Assembly (NCBI RefSeq): GCF_023715465.1
Contig: NZ_JAMBOE010000004.1
Span: forward strand, 496,001 to 560,000
Direction of reading: 5' to 3'
Origin: Paenibacillus macerans
GTDB lineage: Bacteria > Bacillota > Bacilli > Paenibacillales > Paenibacillaceae
DNA length: 64,000 nt
How positions within the stretch are numbered: the stretch's first letter is position 1; every line of letters begins with the position of its first letter. Position numbers and translations under genes: made by a program. Positions 1 to 8,441 of this stretch are shown piece after piece. The notes under the pieces were generated by a model. The model was not told the DNA's origin, made no database searches, and was given only the letters and a program-made list of their open reading frames with translations.

Positions 1-483
1 CGTTAATAACCAGATCGCCATAGGCAAGGCAAAGGTTGTATAAGGGATAACAAGCCCGGCATACGTATTTAACAAGTCCATCTTTTTCAAGATTAAAAAC
101 AAAGGGCTGACCGTGGAAATGGTGGGAAACATGGAAATCGTCAGGATGGACAGCAGGATGACTTTTTTCCCTTTAAAGCGCAGTCTCGCCAAGGCATAGG
201 ATGCCGAAGCACCAATTAGAATGCTTACAACGGTGGTGATCGTTGCAACAATCACGCTGTTGAATAAATATCTGGCAAACGGATGCTTCTGGAATACATT
301 AAAATAATATTCAACGTTAATTTTGCTAGGTATCCATTTGGCCGGAATGGCCGATATCTCCGCAAGCGGTTTAATCGAAGTTAAAAATTGCCAGATATAG
401 GGCAGCAAAATGAAGGCTAAGAATAACAAAACCAACACATATAATAAGCTCGACTTTAACGTCCTCGATATTTTAAAATCCAT
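1..483 (-). CDS. Sugar ABC transporter permease, MalG-like (3' part outside window)
   Basis: The reading frame starts at an ATG ending at 483, behind a GGAGGGAAGTTCC-type ribosome site, and stays open to the window edge, so about 161 residues are visible. It begins MDFKISRTLKSSLLYVL, with one membrane segment near residues 13-30 and further hydrophobic segments around 75-95 and 108-125, as in MalG-type inner permeases of the CUT1 family. The diagnostic EAA loop lies beyond the visible part. It follows the MalF-like permease by 27 bp and the binding protein upstream, so the three form the usual binding protein-permease-permease operon importing an oligosaccharide. The substrate cannot be read from sequence. 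No ATPase gene is visible; such systems often share MsmK-type ATPases encoded elsewhere (family knowledge). Confidence 0.9.
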   Translation of the reverse strand, partial: MDFKISRTLKSSLLYVLVLLFLAFILLPYIWQFLTSIKPLAEISAIPAKWIPSKINVEYYFNVFQKHPFARYLFNSVIVATITTVVSILIGASASYALARLRFKGKKVILLSILTISMFPTISTVSPLFLILKKMDLLNTYAGLVIPYTTFALPMAIWLLT

Positions 484-510
484 TGGAACTTCCCTCCTTT
501 CCGAAAAATA

Positions 511-1395
511 CTAGGCCAGATTTTTGCCGATTAATTTCATATAGATTAAGCTAATGGCAAATACGACCAAAAAGATCAGAATCGATAGCGCTGAGCCGTA
601 GCCGAAATTCAGGAACTTCATCAGGTGGGCGTAAGCATATAATGATACGCTTTCCGAACCGTTTGCCCCGCCGGTCATCACGGAAACCAAATCGAATACC
701 CTGAACGCGTCGATCGTTCTGAAAAGAAGAGCGACGAGCACAGTGCTCTTGACCATCGGCAAAGTAATTTTTGCGAACGCCTGAAAAGCATTGGCGCCGT
801 CGATTTTCGCCGATTCATACAAATCACCGGGAATCATTTGCAGCCCCGCCAAGATGAGCAGCGCCATAAACGGAGCCGTCTTCCAAACATCCGCAATAAC
901 CAGCGCCATGAATGTACCGCTTTCCGTGCTTAACCAGGCTTTATAGCCGTCAATCATCCCAAGTCTGTACAGCACATCATTAAACAAACCATACTGGTCA
1001 TTATATATAAATTTCCACATCAGGGCCGATACGGTAGTCGGAATCGCCCATGGAATAAGAATCGCCGCTCTAACCAATCCTCTGCCTTTAAACGTTTTGT
1101 TCATAATCATCGCTGCAGCAAAACCAACGATTAATTCTAAAAAAACAGTTGCAATCGTGAATTTAAATGTAAAAAAAATCGAGGCTCCCGCTCTTTCATC
1201 CCGAAGTATATCGGAATAATTTTTTAAACCGACAAACGGATATCCTGAGCCCGGATCCGTAAGCACCATCTCATGCAGACTTAACCAAAATGTCCTTAAA
1301 ATCGGATAAACCGCAATGACCAATAAAATAACTAGCGCAGGGAACATCATCAGCCAGGCGTCTCTGGTTTCCTTTCTTTGCTGTAAACTCTTCAT
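511..1395 (-). CDS. Sugar ABC transporter permease, MalF-like
   Basis: A 294-residue multispanning permease of the CUT1 carbohydrate importer family. The first membrane segment covers about residues 15-36, followed by a periplasm-side loop containing VGLKNYSDIL, a motif typical of MalF-type subunits. The EAA-like loop, LYESAKIDGANAFQAFAKITLP, is near residues 190-212 and contacts the ATPase. An ATG lies 27 bp further upstream, but the ribosome site AGAAGGAG falls inside that extension, so I place the start at MKSLQQRKE. The gene sits between the binding-protein gene (125-bp gap) and the MalG-like gene (27-bp gap), all co-directional, so one sugar-inducible operon under the LacI regulator upstream is likely. 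Confidence 0.92.
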   Translation of the reverse strand: MKSLQQRKETRDAWLMMFPALVILLVIAVYPILRTFWLSLHEMVLTDPGSGYPFVGLKNYSDILRDERAGASIFFTFKFTIATVFLELIVGFAAAMIMNKTFKGRGLVRAAILIPWAIPTTVSALMWKFIYNDQYGLFNDVLYRLGMIDGYKAWLSTESGTFMALVIADVWKTAPFMALLILAGLQMIPGDLYESAKIDGANAFQAFAKITLPMVKSTVLVALLFRTIDAFRVFDLVSVMTGGANGSESVSLYAYAHLMKFLNFGYGSALSILIFLVVFAISLIYMKLIGKNLA

Positions 1396-1520
1396 TCCCT
1401 CATTAACTCCTTCTGGCGGCATGGACTGCAGCGAAGCGGGTATTATTTAAGTTGCCCCGATCCGTACAATCAATAGTTCAACTTTTTAACCCTGCCTGCA
1501 GTCCAAACCGTCCATTTTCT

Positions 1521-2819
1521 TTATTTGCTTAATGCTTCGAGATCACTTTGGATGGTGTCCAAAGCCGTTTTTATATCGATATGTTCCGACAGCGCCGCAT
1601 GGATATTACGTTGAATCGAATCGGAAACTCTAGAATAATGAGGAGACATCGGTCTTGCTTTCCCATTCATAATAATGTCATAGAAATCCGCGTAGAATGG
1701 ATTCGCTTTCAAAACTTCGGAATCTTGATAAACCTCTTTTAATACCGGCGGTTGGGCGGCGATCAAATTCATTTTCTTCTGTACGCTTTCGCTGGACAAA
1801 TATTTGATAAAGTCGACTGCAGCCGCTTTATGCTCGTCATCGACGGAGTTATTGATCACCAAATTCAGACCGCCTAAAGTGGAATGCGCTTCGGTTCCTT
1901 TAGGGCCAACCGGCAGAGCGGCAACGCCCACTTTATCCTTTACTTTGGAACCTTCTTTGTTGGCTTGGCTCCAGAATCCGGACCAATCCCGGATAAAAAG
2001 CGCTTTGCCGTCCAAGAATACTTGCTCGCTTTCAGGCTCGGTATAAGTTGTTACACCTTGAGGAGCATAGCTTTTGACCATATCAAGCATGATTTGCGTC
2101 GCTTCGATATTATTTTCTGAATTGACAACCGGTTTGCCCGATGCATCCAGGATCTCTCCACCGTTGTTGGCTACATATTCAACCCAGTTGCATACCAACG
2201 CTTCGGACAGAGCAGCTTGAAAAACCCCTGTGTATTGAACATCGTTCATGCCTTGCACTTTGCTTTGCAGATCCATCCAGCCTTGATACGTAGTAGGAGG
2301 TTCTACACCCAATTGATCGAGTACGTCTTTACGGTAGAAGAGAGCGCTTGCATTTGTAAACCACGGAAAAGCGACAAGTTGACCGTTGTATGTTGCCGTT
2401 TCAATGGTACCCGGCAAATATTTATCCTGCGTTGCTTGATCAAAATACGGAGTTAGATCGGTTAACCACCCGGCAGCCGCGAACTCTGCCACATAGACGA
2501 CGTCCAAAGCCATAACGTCCACGCTTTTATCGCCGGAGGCCAGCTTATTCACAAAATCATCGTGAACCACATTGGCGTCCTGCGGCAGGATTTTCGTTTT
2601 AACAACGTACTGATCCTGGCTTGCGTTGTATTCATCAACAAGCGTTTGCGCCGGCTGCCCGATTCCTTGGTCAAACGAAAAGGTGATGGTCACCGGGTCT
2701 TTTGTGCCGTTTGTTGCCGGCTCCGTTTTGGCCGAATTCCCGCCGCATCCTGCCAACGAAAAAACAAGAGAACCCGCAATTAAAGGCAACCATAATTTTT
2801 TCCCTTTTAACAGTGTCAT
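1521..2819 (-). CDS. Extracellular sugar-binding lipoprotein of the ABC importer
   Basis: A 432-residue solute-binding protein. The N-terminus is a lipoprotein signal: a positive start (MTLLKGKKLW), a hydrophobic core, then the lipobox LAGC with the lipidated Cys near residue 25 and a GGNS linker. The body has features of the MalE-like family (bacterial extracellular protein family 1): ITFSFDQGIG early, LTDLTPYFDQ, a central AFPWFTNASALFYRKDVLD block, and FIRDWSGFW. It captures a sugar outside the membrane and hands it to the two permeases downstream. The start follows GGGGGTACTTTC. The promoter region carries a cre-like site and two copies of a LacI-type operator, so it is likely induced by its sugar and repressed by glucose. 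Confidence 0.93.
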   Translation of the reverse strand: MTLLKGKKLWLPLIAGSLVFSLAGCGGNSAKTEPATNGTKDPVTITFSFDQGIGQPAQTLVDEYNASQDQYVVKTKILPQDANVVHDDFVNKLASGDKSVDVMALDVVYVAEFAAAGWLTDLTPYFDQATQDKYLPGTIETATYNGQLVAFPWFTNASALFYRKDVLDQLGVEPPTTYQGWMDLQSKVQGMNDVQYTGVFQAALSEALVCNWVEYVANNGGEILDASGKPVVNSENNIEATQIMLDMVKSYAPQGVTTYTEPESEQVFLDGKALFIRDWSGFWSQANKEGSKVKDKVGVAALPVGPKGTEAHSTLGGLNLVINNSVDDEHKAAAVDFIKYLSSESVQKKMNLIAAQPPVLKEVYQDSEVLKANPFYADFYDIIMNGKARPMSPHYSRVSDSIQRNIHAALSEHIDIKTALDTIQSDLEALSK

Positions 2820-2872
2820 GAAAGTACCCCCATCTAAGTATAAATTGCTAACCTTCTAATACAAAAACAAAT

Positions 2873-2887
2873 AGGAAACGCTTTCTT
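2873..2887. promoter_or_regulatory. cre-like catabolite repression site
   Basis: AGGAAACGCTTTCTT fits the CcpA consensus WTGNAANCGNWNNCW with one mismatch on either strand. It lies about 55 bp upstream of the sugar-binding protein start, where CcpA binding would repress the ABC operon. The motif match is seen; CcpA binding is inferred. Confidence 0.45.
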
Positions 2888-2927
2888 GAATAGCTAAAAA
2901 AATTTATCTCCCCTTTAAAATCGTCTT

Positions 2928-2947
2928 TAGGAAAACCTTTTCCTGAT
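2928..2947. promoter_or_regulatory. LacI-type operator-like site, copy 1
   Basis: TAGGAAAACCTTTTCCTGAT contains the inverted repeat AGGAAAA-CC-TTTTCCT. It recurs base for base at 3024-3043, 96 bp away, between the LacI-family gene and the sugar-binding protein gene. It is probably the operator of that regulator, and the spacing would allow looping. Confidence 0.6.
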
Positions 2948-3023
2948 AATTAAAAAAGTGGCACCCATTTTTACCTCCAATCCGCCCTTATTTATCCAGA
3001 AGTAAGGTTTTCCAAATCACTTC

Positions 3024-3043
3024 TAGGAAAACCTTTTCCTGAT
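3024..3043. promoter_or_regulatory. LacI-type operator-like site, copy 2
   Basis: Second identical 20-base copy of the site at 2928-2947. A half-site in the opposite sense (AAGGTTTTCC) lies just beside it at 3004-3013. It sits about 55 bp downstream of the regulator's stop codon and 205 bp upstream of the binding-protein start. Confidence 0.6.
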
Positions 3044-3098
3044 GTGGGTATATTATACCTCTGATTTTCGGTAAAAATCAATAGAAATTTTGCGCCTT

Positions 3099-4121
3099 TC
3101 AAAGAGATATTTTGCGCACACTAATTCTTCTTATAATTTTATGCGGAATAAATTGGGTTTTTGGTATAGCCTGCTGCTTATAATGAATTAGCTTAAACAG
3201 AGTCTTCACGGCTTTCAGTCCCTCATCAAAATATGAGATTCGAACCGTTGTCAATTCGGGACTGAAATACTTGCCGAACTCCAAGTCGTCAAACCCCATA
3301 ATGGAAATATCGGCAGGTACCGAAACCTTCACATTTTTCAAAAAGCGTATGGCCCCAATCGCCATGACATCATTACACACCATGACGGCGGTTGGCAGGA
3401 CACTATTTTCTTCATATATTTTTCTCATGCACTCATACCCGGAGTCGAAGGAAAAGTTCCCATGCTCGATATAAGAATCCGGAACTTCAATGTTCTGTTC
3501 TTTCAGGGCCATTTCATATCCTTTTAAACGTTTTTGTCCGGAGGAATAGTCGTTTTCCGGTCCGCCTATAAAAGCTATTTTTTCATGCCCGTTTTCAATT
3601 AAAAAAGAAACCGCATCATACGTAGCCTTCACATTGTCATGAATGACCGTATGAATAACCTCGTCTCCTTCCGAAGCTTCTTGGGTGACCAGCACGATGG
3701 GGTAATCTCTCCTTTTCATTTCTTCCACCAGGGTAGAATTAACGTCGACTCCCGCAAACAAAACCCCATCAACCTTTTTATTGGCCAATACCCCCAGCAA
3801 TTCAATTTCCTTTTCCTGTTGTCCCCCCGATTCACAAACCATTAAAGTATAACCTTTCTGTTGGCAAAAGCTGTTGATCCCCCTGGTCAATGCTCCAAAT
3901 ACGGGATTGGAAATGTCCGGAACGATGATTCCGATGATGTTGGTTTGATTCATAATTAAACCTCTGGCCAAAGAATTCGGCTTGAAGTTCCTTTTTTGAA
4001 TCACATCATTTACTCTTTTTTTCAACTCCGGACTGACCGCTTTGGAATTATTGATGACCCTGGAAACGGTTGCTACCGAAACTTGCGCCTCTTTGGCAAT
4101 ATCTTGAATCGTAACAGACAT
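3099..4121 (-). CDS. LacI family transcriptional regulator
   Basis: A 340-residue repressor. The N-terminal helix-turn-helix and hinge are clear: TIQDIAKEAQVSVATVSRVIN at residues 4-24, then LARGL near 52. The rest is a periplasmic-binding-protein-like sugar-sensing domain (IIGIIVPDISNPVF, VDGVLFAGVD, DISIMGFDDLEFG). The start follows TAGGAGTGGTGTC. Directly downstream is the sugar ABC operon, with two identical palindromic sites in between, so it probably represses that operon until its sugar is bound. The upstream gene, a GH3 enzyme, is co-directional with a 109-bp gap after this gene's start, so it may share the regulation. The effector is unknown. Confidence 0.93.
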   Translation of the reverse strand: MSVTIQDIAKEAQVSVATVSRVINNSKAVSPELKKRVNDVIQKRNFKPNSLARGLIMNQTNIIGIIVPDISNPVFGALTRGINSFCQQKGYTLMVCESGGQQEKEIELLGVLANKKVDGVLFAGVDVNSTLVEEMKRRDYPIVLVTQEASEGDEVIHTVIHDNVKATYDAVSFLIENGHEKIAFIGGPENDYSSGQKRLKGYEMALKEQNIEVPDSYIEHGNFSFDSGYECMRKIYEENSVLPTAVMVCNDVMAIGAIRFLKNVKVSVPADISIMGFDDLEFGKYFSPELTTVRISYFDEGLKAVKTLFKLIHYKQQAIPKTQFIPHKIIRRISVRKISL

Positions 4122-4230
4122 GACACCACTCCTAGAAACTCACTATTCGATTGTAATCGGATTTTCCGAACACATACTAATTTTGACAACATTTTAGCAT
4201 TAAATCAATGTGGAACTTTTGTACAATCTG

Positions 4231-6648
4231 TTATTTCGCTTTTGCACGCTTCAACTTTCTTTTTCTTTCTCTTAAGTAATGAGCCAGCCCTTTAAAGAAA
4301 TGCCCGTTTGCGATCAGAAGAATCCCGTCGAGCATCGGCATGTTGACAACGCCGCCGGTCATTCTGGCGATTCCCCTGAACGGCATATGATAGACCGACA
4401 TCATGATCAGATTCGCCGTGCTGCGTTTCCCTATTTTTCTTAGAAACCAATAAGCAAACACAACGGCATGATAGACCAGCCGGGCAAATACGCCCTTAGC
4501 ATACTGGCATTGCTCGATCGTATCGTTGTACCCGAGCGGTTTGGCGCGGTCCCAGGTGGGAACCGGCACCTTGCGTCCAATCAGGGTTTCGAACTCCGCG
4601 GTGCCGACATCGGTGATTTGACCCGAATAGTAGGACGGAAGCTTCGCCTTGTTATAAGGCGCCGGCGCGCCCGTACCCGCCACAAACAAGGTATCGGTCA
4701 ACCGGATGTCTGCGCTCGAGGCGCCAACCATGATGATGTAGTCCGCTTCTTCGATTTCCCACCCGTTTGTTTTTACGTTAAAATAGCGGAACGTCTTGTC
4801 GTCAAACGGAATATACACCGTCTTGGACTCGCCGGCATTGATAAATACTTTGACAAATCCCTTTAATTCCTTACTGGGCCTAAATATTTCTCCAGAGCTG
4901 CAGCCGACGTAAAGCTGGGCAACTTCCATCCCGGCAACACCGCCGGTATTGGTCAGTTTGAACGTAACCCCGGTCTTATCGATTTGCAGGTCGGAATACT
5001 CAAACGTGGTATAACTCAGCCCGTATCCGAAAGGGAAAAGAACATCGACATCCGCCGTATCGTAATAGCGGTAACCGATATAAACGGCTTCCCTGTACTC
5101 CGCGCTGGCTTCATTGCCGGGGAAATAGCGGGAGGACGGGGTGTCCTCATAACGAAGCGGATACGTTTCCGCCAGCTTGCCCGAAGGATTGACGTCTCCC
5201 GACAACACCCGCAGGATCGCTCTGGCCCCGGCCTGTCCGCCCAAATATCCGTGCAGCAGCCCTTTCACTTTATCGATCCACGGCATGGCCACGGCGGAAC
5301 CGCAGGAAAGAATCGCCACGATATTCGGGTTCACCCTGTGCAAAGCATCCAGCAGTTCAATCTGATTGTCCGGAATCCCCATACTCTGCCGGTCCAGACC
5401 GTCCGCCTCCGTCACTTCATCCAGACCGATATATAATAGAACGACGTCCGCTTGCTCTGCAAGGGCGCAGGCTTTGTCGATTTTTTTCCGATCCTTTTTA
5501 CCGTAGCGCTCAAAGCCGGGTTCATAGCCGATGCTGACGATACCCGACTGCTCAAAACAATCAAGGGTATGATCCAAAATAGTCGGGTTGACGATTGAGG
5601 AACCTGCTCCCTGAAACCGGGCGTTTTCCGCAAAATCGCCGATCACCGCCACCTTTTTACCAAACTTGAGCGGCAAAATATTCCCTTCGTTTTTCAGCAG
5701 CACGATCGACTCTTCCGCCACCTTCTGGGACATCCGGTGATGATATTCCACATTAAACTCCAAATGCGGCCGCTGAAAAGCTTCTTCGCTGGCAAAAACC
5801 AGTTCAAGCAGCCGGTTCACGTTTTCGTCCAGCACTTCTTCCCGGATTTTTCCGCTGCGAACGGCCTGGACAATCTCCTGATCGGTCTCTCCGGCGGTTG
5901 TCGGCATTTCCAGTTCATTTCCGGCCAAGAGTCCTGCCACCCGGTCGTTGCTTCCGCCCCAATCCGTGATCACAACCCCTTGGTACTCCCATTCCCCGCG
6001 CAAAATATCCTGCATAATATGTAAATTTTCGTTCGTGTAGGTACCGTTCAATTTATTGTAAGAAGACATGATCGCCTTCGTTTTGCCTTCCTTTACCGCA
6101 ATTTCAAACGCGGTCAAATAGATTTCCCGCAGCGTTCTTTCATCAACGATGGCATCGATCGACATCCGCCGTTTCTCCTGATTGTTGACGGCAAAATGCT
6201 TGACGCAAGCGGAAATGCCCTGCGACTGAATGCCCCGAATGTACGCCGCCGCCATTTTCCCCGCCAGATAAGGATCTTCGCTGAAATATTCGAAATTCCG
6301 GCCGCACAGGGGATTCCGCTTCATGTTGACGCCAGGACCCAGCAGGACGCTGACTTTTTGCGCGATCGCTTCTTCCCCGAGATACTCTCCTACGGTTTCT
6401 CCCAGTTCAACGTTCCAGCTGTTGGCCACCGTCGCGGCCGTGGGATAACAAGTGGCAGGGACGCCTTCATTAAGGCCCAATTTGTCCGCCGCCACCGCCT
6501 GTTTCCGGATTCCGTGCGGTCCATCGGCAAGAAATATACTTTGAATGCCAAGGCGCTCCATGTCCTGGGTCTGCCAAAAATCTTTCCCCGACATTAAAGA
6601 CGCTTTCTCTTCCAATGTCATTTGTGCAATGATCTCTTTATATTTCAT
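4231..6648 (-). CDS. GH3 family beta-glycosidase (canonical domain order)
   Basis: An 805-residue glycoside hydrolase family 3 enzyme, likely a beta-glucosidase or related exo-glycosidase. No signal peptide is visible, so it is probably cytoplasmic. The catalytic barrel comes first: LADGPHGIRKQ near 40, GRNFEYFSEDPYLAGK near 116, VKHFAVNNQEKRR near 148, and the nucleophile Asp in VVITDWGGSND near 229. The alpha/beta sandwich follows (ESIVLLKNEGNILPL near 314), then a fibronectin-III-like domain and a conserved C-terminal tail with an amphipathic MMSVYHMPFRGIARMTGG block. It is a close paralogue of the GH3 at 8438-10915, and the two flank a GT2 and a GtrA-like gene. The start follows AGAGGAACCAAAG. 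The exact sugar cannot be told from sequence. Confidence 0.95.
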   Translation of the reverse strand: MKYKEIIAQMTLEEKASLMSGKDFWQTQDMERLGIQSIFLADGPHGIRKQAVAADKLGLNEGVPATCYPTAATVANSWNVELGETVGEYLGEEAIAQKVSVLLGPGVNMKRNPLCGRNFEYFSEDPYLAGKMAAAYIRGIQSQGISACVKHFAVNNQEKRRMSIDAIVDERTLREIYLTAFEIAVKEGKTKAIMSSYNKLNGTYTNENLHIMQDILRGEWEYQGVVITDWGGSNDRVAGLLAGNELEMPTTAGETDQEIVQAVRSGKIREEVLDENVNRLLELVFASEEAFQRPHLEFNVEYHHRMSQKVAEESIVLLKNEGNILPLKFGKKVAVIGDFAENARFQGAGSSIVNPTILDHTLDCFEQSGIVSIGYEPGFERYGKKDRKKIDKACALAEQADVVLLYIGLDEVTEADGLDRQSMGIPDNQIELLDALHRVNPNIVAILSCGSAVAMPWIDKVKGLLHGYLGGQAGARAILRVLSGDVNPSGKLAETYPLRYEDTPSSRYFPGNEASAEYREAVYIGYRYYDTADVDVLFPFGYGLSYTTFEYSDLQIDKTGVTFKLTNTGGVAGMEVAQLYVGCSSGEIFRPSKELKGFVKVFINAGESKTVYIPFDDKTFRYFNVKTNGWEIEEADYIIMVGASSADIRLTDTLFVAGTGAPAPYNKAKLPSYYSGQITDVGTAEFETLIGRKVPVPTWDRAKPLGYNDTIEQCQYAKGVFARLVYHAVVFAYWFLRKIGKRSTANLIMMSVYHMPFRGIARMTGGVVNMPMLDGILLIANGHFFKGLAHYLRERKRKLKRAKAK

Positions 6649-6720
6649 CTTTGGTTCCTCTTCTATATGATGGACGGGATATTCAAAGATATTCTACTAT
6701 AGATTCCCTTCACTTTCTAA

Positions 6721-6759
6721 TCGGAAAAGAAGAAGCAGGATACCCTACAGGCTCCTGCT
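6721..6759 (-). terminator. Rho-independent terminator after GT2 gene
   Basis: Read on the minus strand, the stem AGCAGGA / TCCTGCT is followed by the T-rich run TCTTCTTTTCC. It begins 8 bp after the GT2 stop codon and would separate the GT2 gene from the GH3 gene downstream. Confidence 0.6.
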
Positions 6760-6766
6760 CACCTCG

Positions 6767-7783
6767 TTAGTTAAACCCTACCAATCGTTGCGAAATCTTG
6801 TAAGCCCCCACGGAAATGCGGCGGCCGGCCCGTCCGGGCAAATTGATCATTCTTCCCATCAGCCCGTATTTCAGATCCTGGTACAGCTTCATATCTTTAT
6901 TTTTAATATAGTCCCATAATTCATCTTTCTTCTCAAGATGTTCGTCCGTTCCCGAACGGATCAAAAGAATCACCGATACGACCGTGACGATTTCCAGATG
7001 CCTGAACATATAGCGGCGCAGGTTCGGATTTTCGATCATATCCAGCTGCACTTGGTCAATCATCAGTTTATTGACTTTAATTTGCTGATCGATTCTGCGG
7101 ATCATGATGCTCTCCTGAACCGACTGGCCTTCTCTGCCGATAAAATACCGGTAAAAATCAACGTTGACATAATAGAGCGTTTTGACATGCGCCAGCGGGG
7201 TATACACAAATAAATTGTCGACATAAAAGGTGTGCTTCGGAAGCTCCAACCGGCAATCCCGGAGAAGCTGCGTCCTGTACATCACGGAATGCATCAACAT
7301 ATACTGGCCCTTGCGAAAACACTGGATATCATCCCACGTAAAAATCCGGCCTTCCGGAAGTACATCATCGTATTTCATAATTTTTCTGTACTTCTTGCCT
7401 TCTTTTTCATAGACGAAATTGCTGACCAGCATGTCCACATGTTGATCTTCCCGGGATAAAGCGCTTAGGGTCTCCAGGATTTTCAGATATGCCCGGACAT
7501 CCACCCAATCATCGCTATCGACGACTTTAAAATATAAACCCGTTGCATGCTTGATCCCGGCATTGACCGCTTCCCCGTGTCCGCCGTTTTCCTGATGGAT
7601 CGCTTTGACGATCCCAGGGTACCGGGCTGCGTACTCGTCCGCGATTTGCCCGGTCTGGTCCGCCGAGCCGTCATTGACGATCAGCAGCTCCACCTGCTCT
7701 CCCCCAGGCAAAAGGGATTCAATGCAGTACTTCATGTAGTCTTGCGAGTTGTAGCAAGGAATTACCACGGATAATAGTTTCAT
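6767..7783 (-). CDS. Glycosyltransferase family 2
   Basis: A 338-residue GT-A fold glycosyltransferase. The nucleotide-sugar binding start LLSVVIPCYNSQDYM is at residues 3-17, NDGSADQTGQIADEY near 37-51, and the metal-binding aspartates in VVDSDDWVD near 93. No strong membrane segment is seen, so it probably works at the inner face of the membrane. It follows the GtrA-like gene by 46 bp. GT2 plus GtrA-like pairs typically make or flip a polyprenyl-linked sugar used to decorate surface glycans (family knowledge). The location between two GH3 genes is unusual. Donor and acceptor sugars are not predictable here. Confidence 0.9.
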   Translation of the reverse strand: MKLLSVVIPCYNSQDYMKYCIESLLPGGEQVELLIVNDGSADQTGQIADEYAARYPGIVKAIHQENGGHGEAVNAGIKHATGLYFKVVDSDDWVDVRAYLKILETLSALSREDQHVDMLVSNFVYEKEGKKYRKIMKYDDVLPEGRIFTWDDIQCFRKGQYMLMHSVMYRTQLLRDCRLELPKHTFYVDNLFVYTPLAHVKTLYYVNVDFYRYFIGREGQSVQESIMIRRIDQQIKVNKLMIDQVQLDMIENPNLRRYMFRHLEIVTVVSVILLIRSGTDEHLEKKDELWDYIKNKDMKLYQDLKYGLMGRMINLPGRAGRRISVGAYKISQRLVGFN

Positions 7784-7829
7784 TAATTCACACTACCTTT
7801 AAGAGGTTGAACTCACACTTTAACTGTTC

Positions 7830-8441
7830 CTACTTTTCGGGTTCCTGTTTGAAAATGATTTTGAAAATCGGGAAAAACACCCAGAACGAAATGGCGCTGT
7901 TGATAATCATCGTAATCACATCGGCTGTCGTCTCGCCGGTGGCGCCCCATCCCCACGTATTGATGAACAGGTTGTAGATCGGCGCTTTGTAGAAGCCTTG
8001 AGCCGCCGCGGCCCCGAGCGTGATCACGATATAAGCGACGACATACCAAAACGCCGCCTGCCAAATGTTGCTGTTTGATTTAAACGTAATGCTTCTTTGC
8101 GCAAAAAAATTGAGGATCTGGGCGATCGCAATCGTGATTTGCACGGCGAGAAAATAGGCCAGACCTCCGCCTCCGCCCGCGGCCAGCGGACCCGCCGCAT
8201 AATCGAATACATAGTAAAGGCTGCCGTCAAAGTTATGCCCAAACTGCAAAATTTGAAAATTGCTGTTTACTAGAGACGTCCGGGCGAACAGGCTTTTAAA
8301 TGCGGGCATTAAAAACAACTGCAGGACGGTAATGCCATTGCTCAATATAAAGAATATCAGAAACTGCGCAATATGGGGATGTTTTTCTTTGTATCGGGCC
8401 CAAAGGCCCAGCGGCCTGGCCGCTGTTTTTCTACCGCTCAT
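7830..8441 (-). CDS. GtrA-like multispanning membrane protein
   Basis: A 203-residue protein with about four membrane segments (near 25-45, 97-117, 130-150 and 172-195). Its pattern resembles the GtrA family: a first segment FLIFFILSNGITVLQLFL, then an internal QILNFFAQRSITFKSN block that matches the characteristic FxxxRxxxF element of GtrA proteins. GtrA proteins are associated with polyprenyl-phosphate sugar flipping (family knowledge). A glycine-rich stretch (AAGGGGGLAY) lies at the start of segment two. The start follows AAGGAGAAGAAGT and overlaps the upstream GH3 stop by four bases (ATGA), so the two are translationally coupled. The GT2 gene follows by 46 bp. Confidence 0.75.
   Translation of the reverse strand: MSGRKTAARPLGLWARYKEKHPHIAQFLIFFILSNGITVLQLFLMPAFKSLFARTSLVNSNFQILQFGHNFDGSLYYVFDYAAGPLAAGGGGGLAYFLAVQITIAIAQILNFFAQRSITFKSNSNIWQAAFWYVVAYIVITLGAAAAQGFYKAPIYNLFINTWGWGATGETTADVITMIINSAISFWVFFPIFKIIFKQEPEK

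Noticed and set aside
4468-6597. Several open frames of 90-150 codons on the plus strand inside the GH3 gene
   Set aside because: They are antisense to a clear GH3 gene, show no domain and arise from its codon bias; the same pattern repeats over the other GH3 genes.
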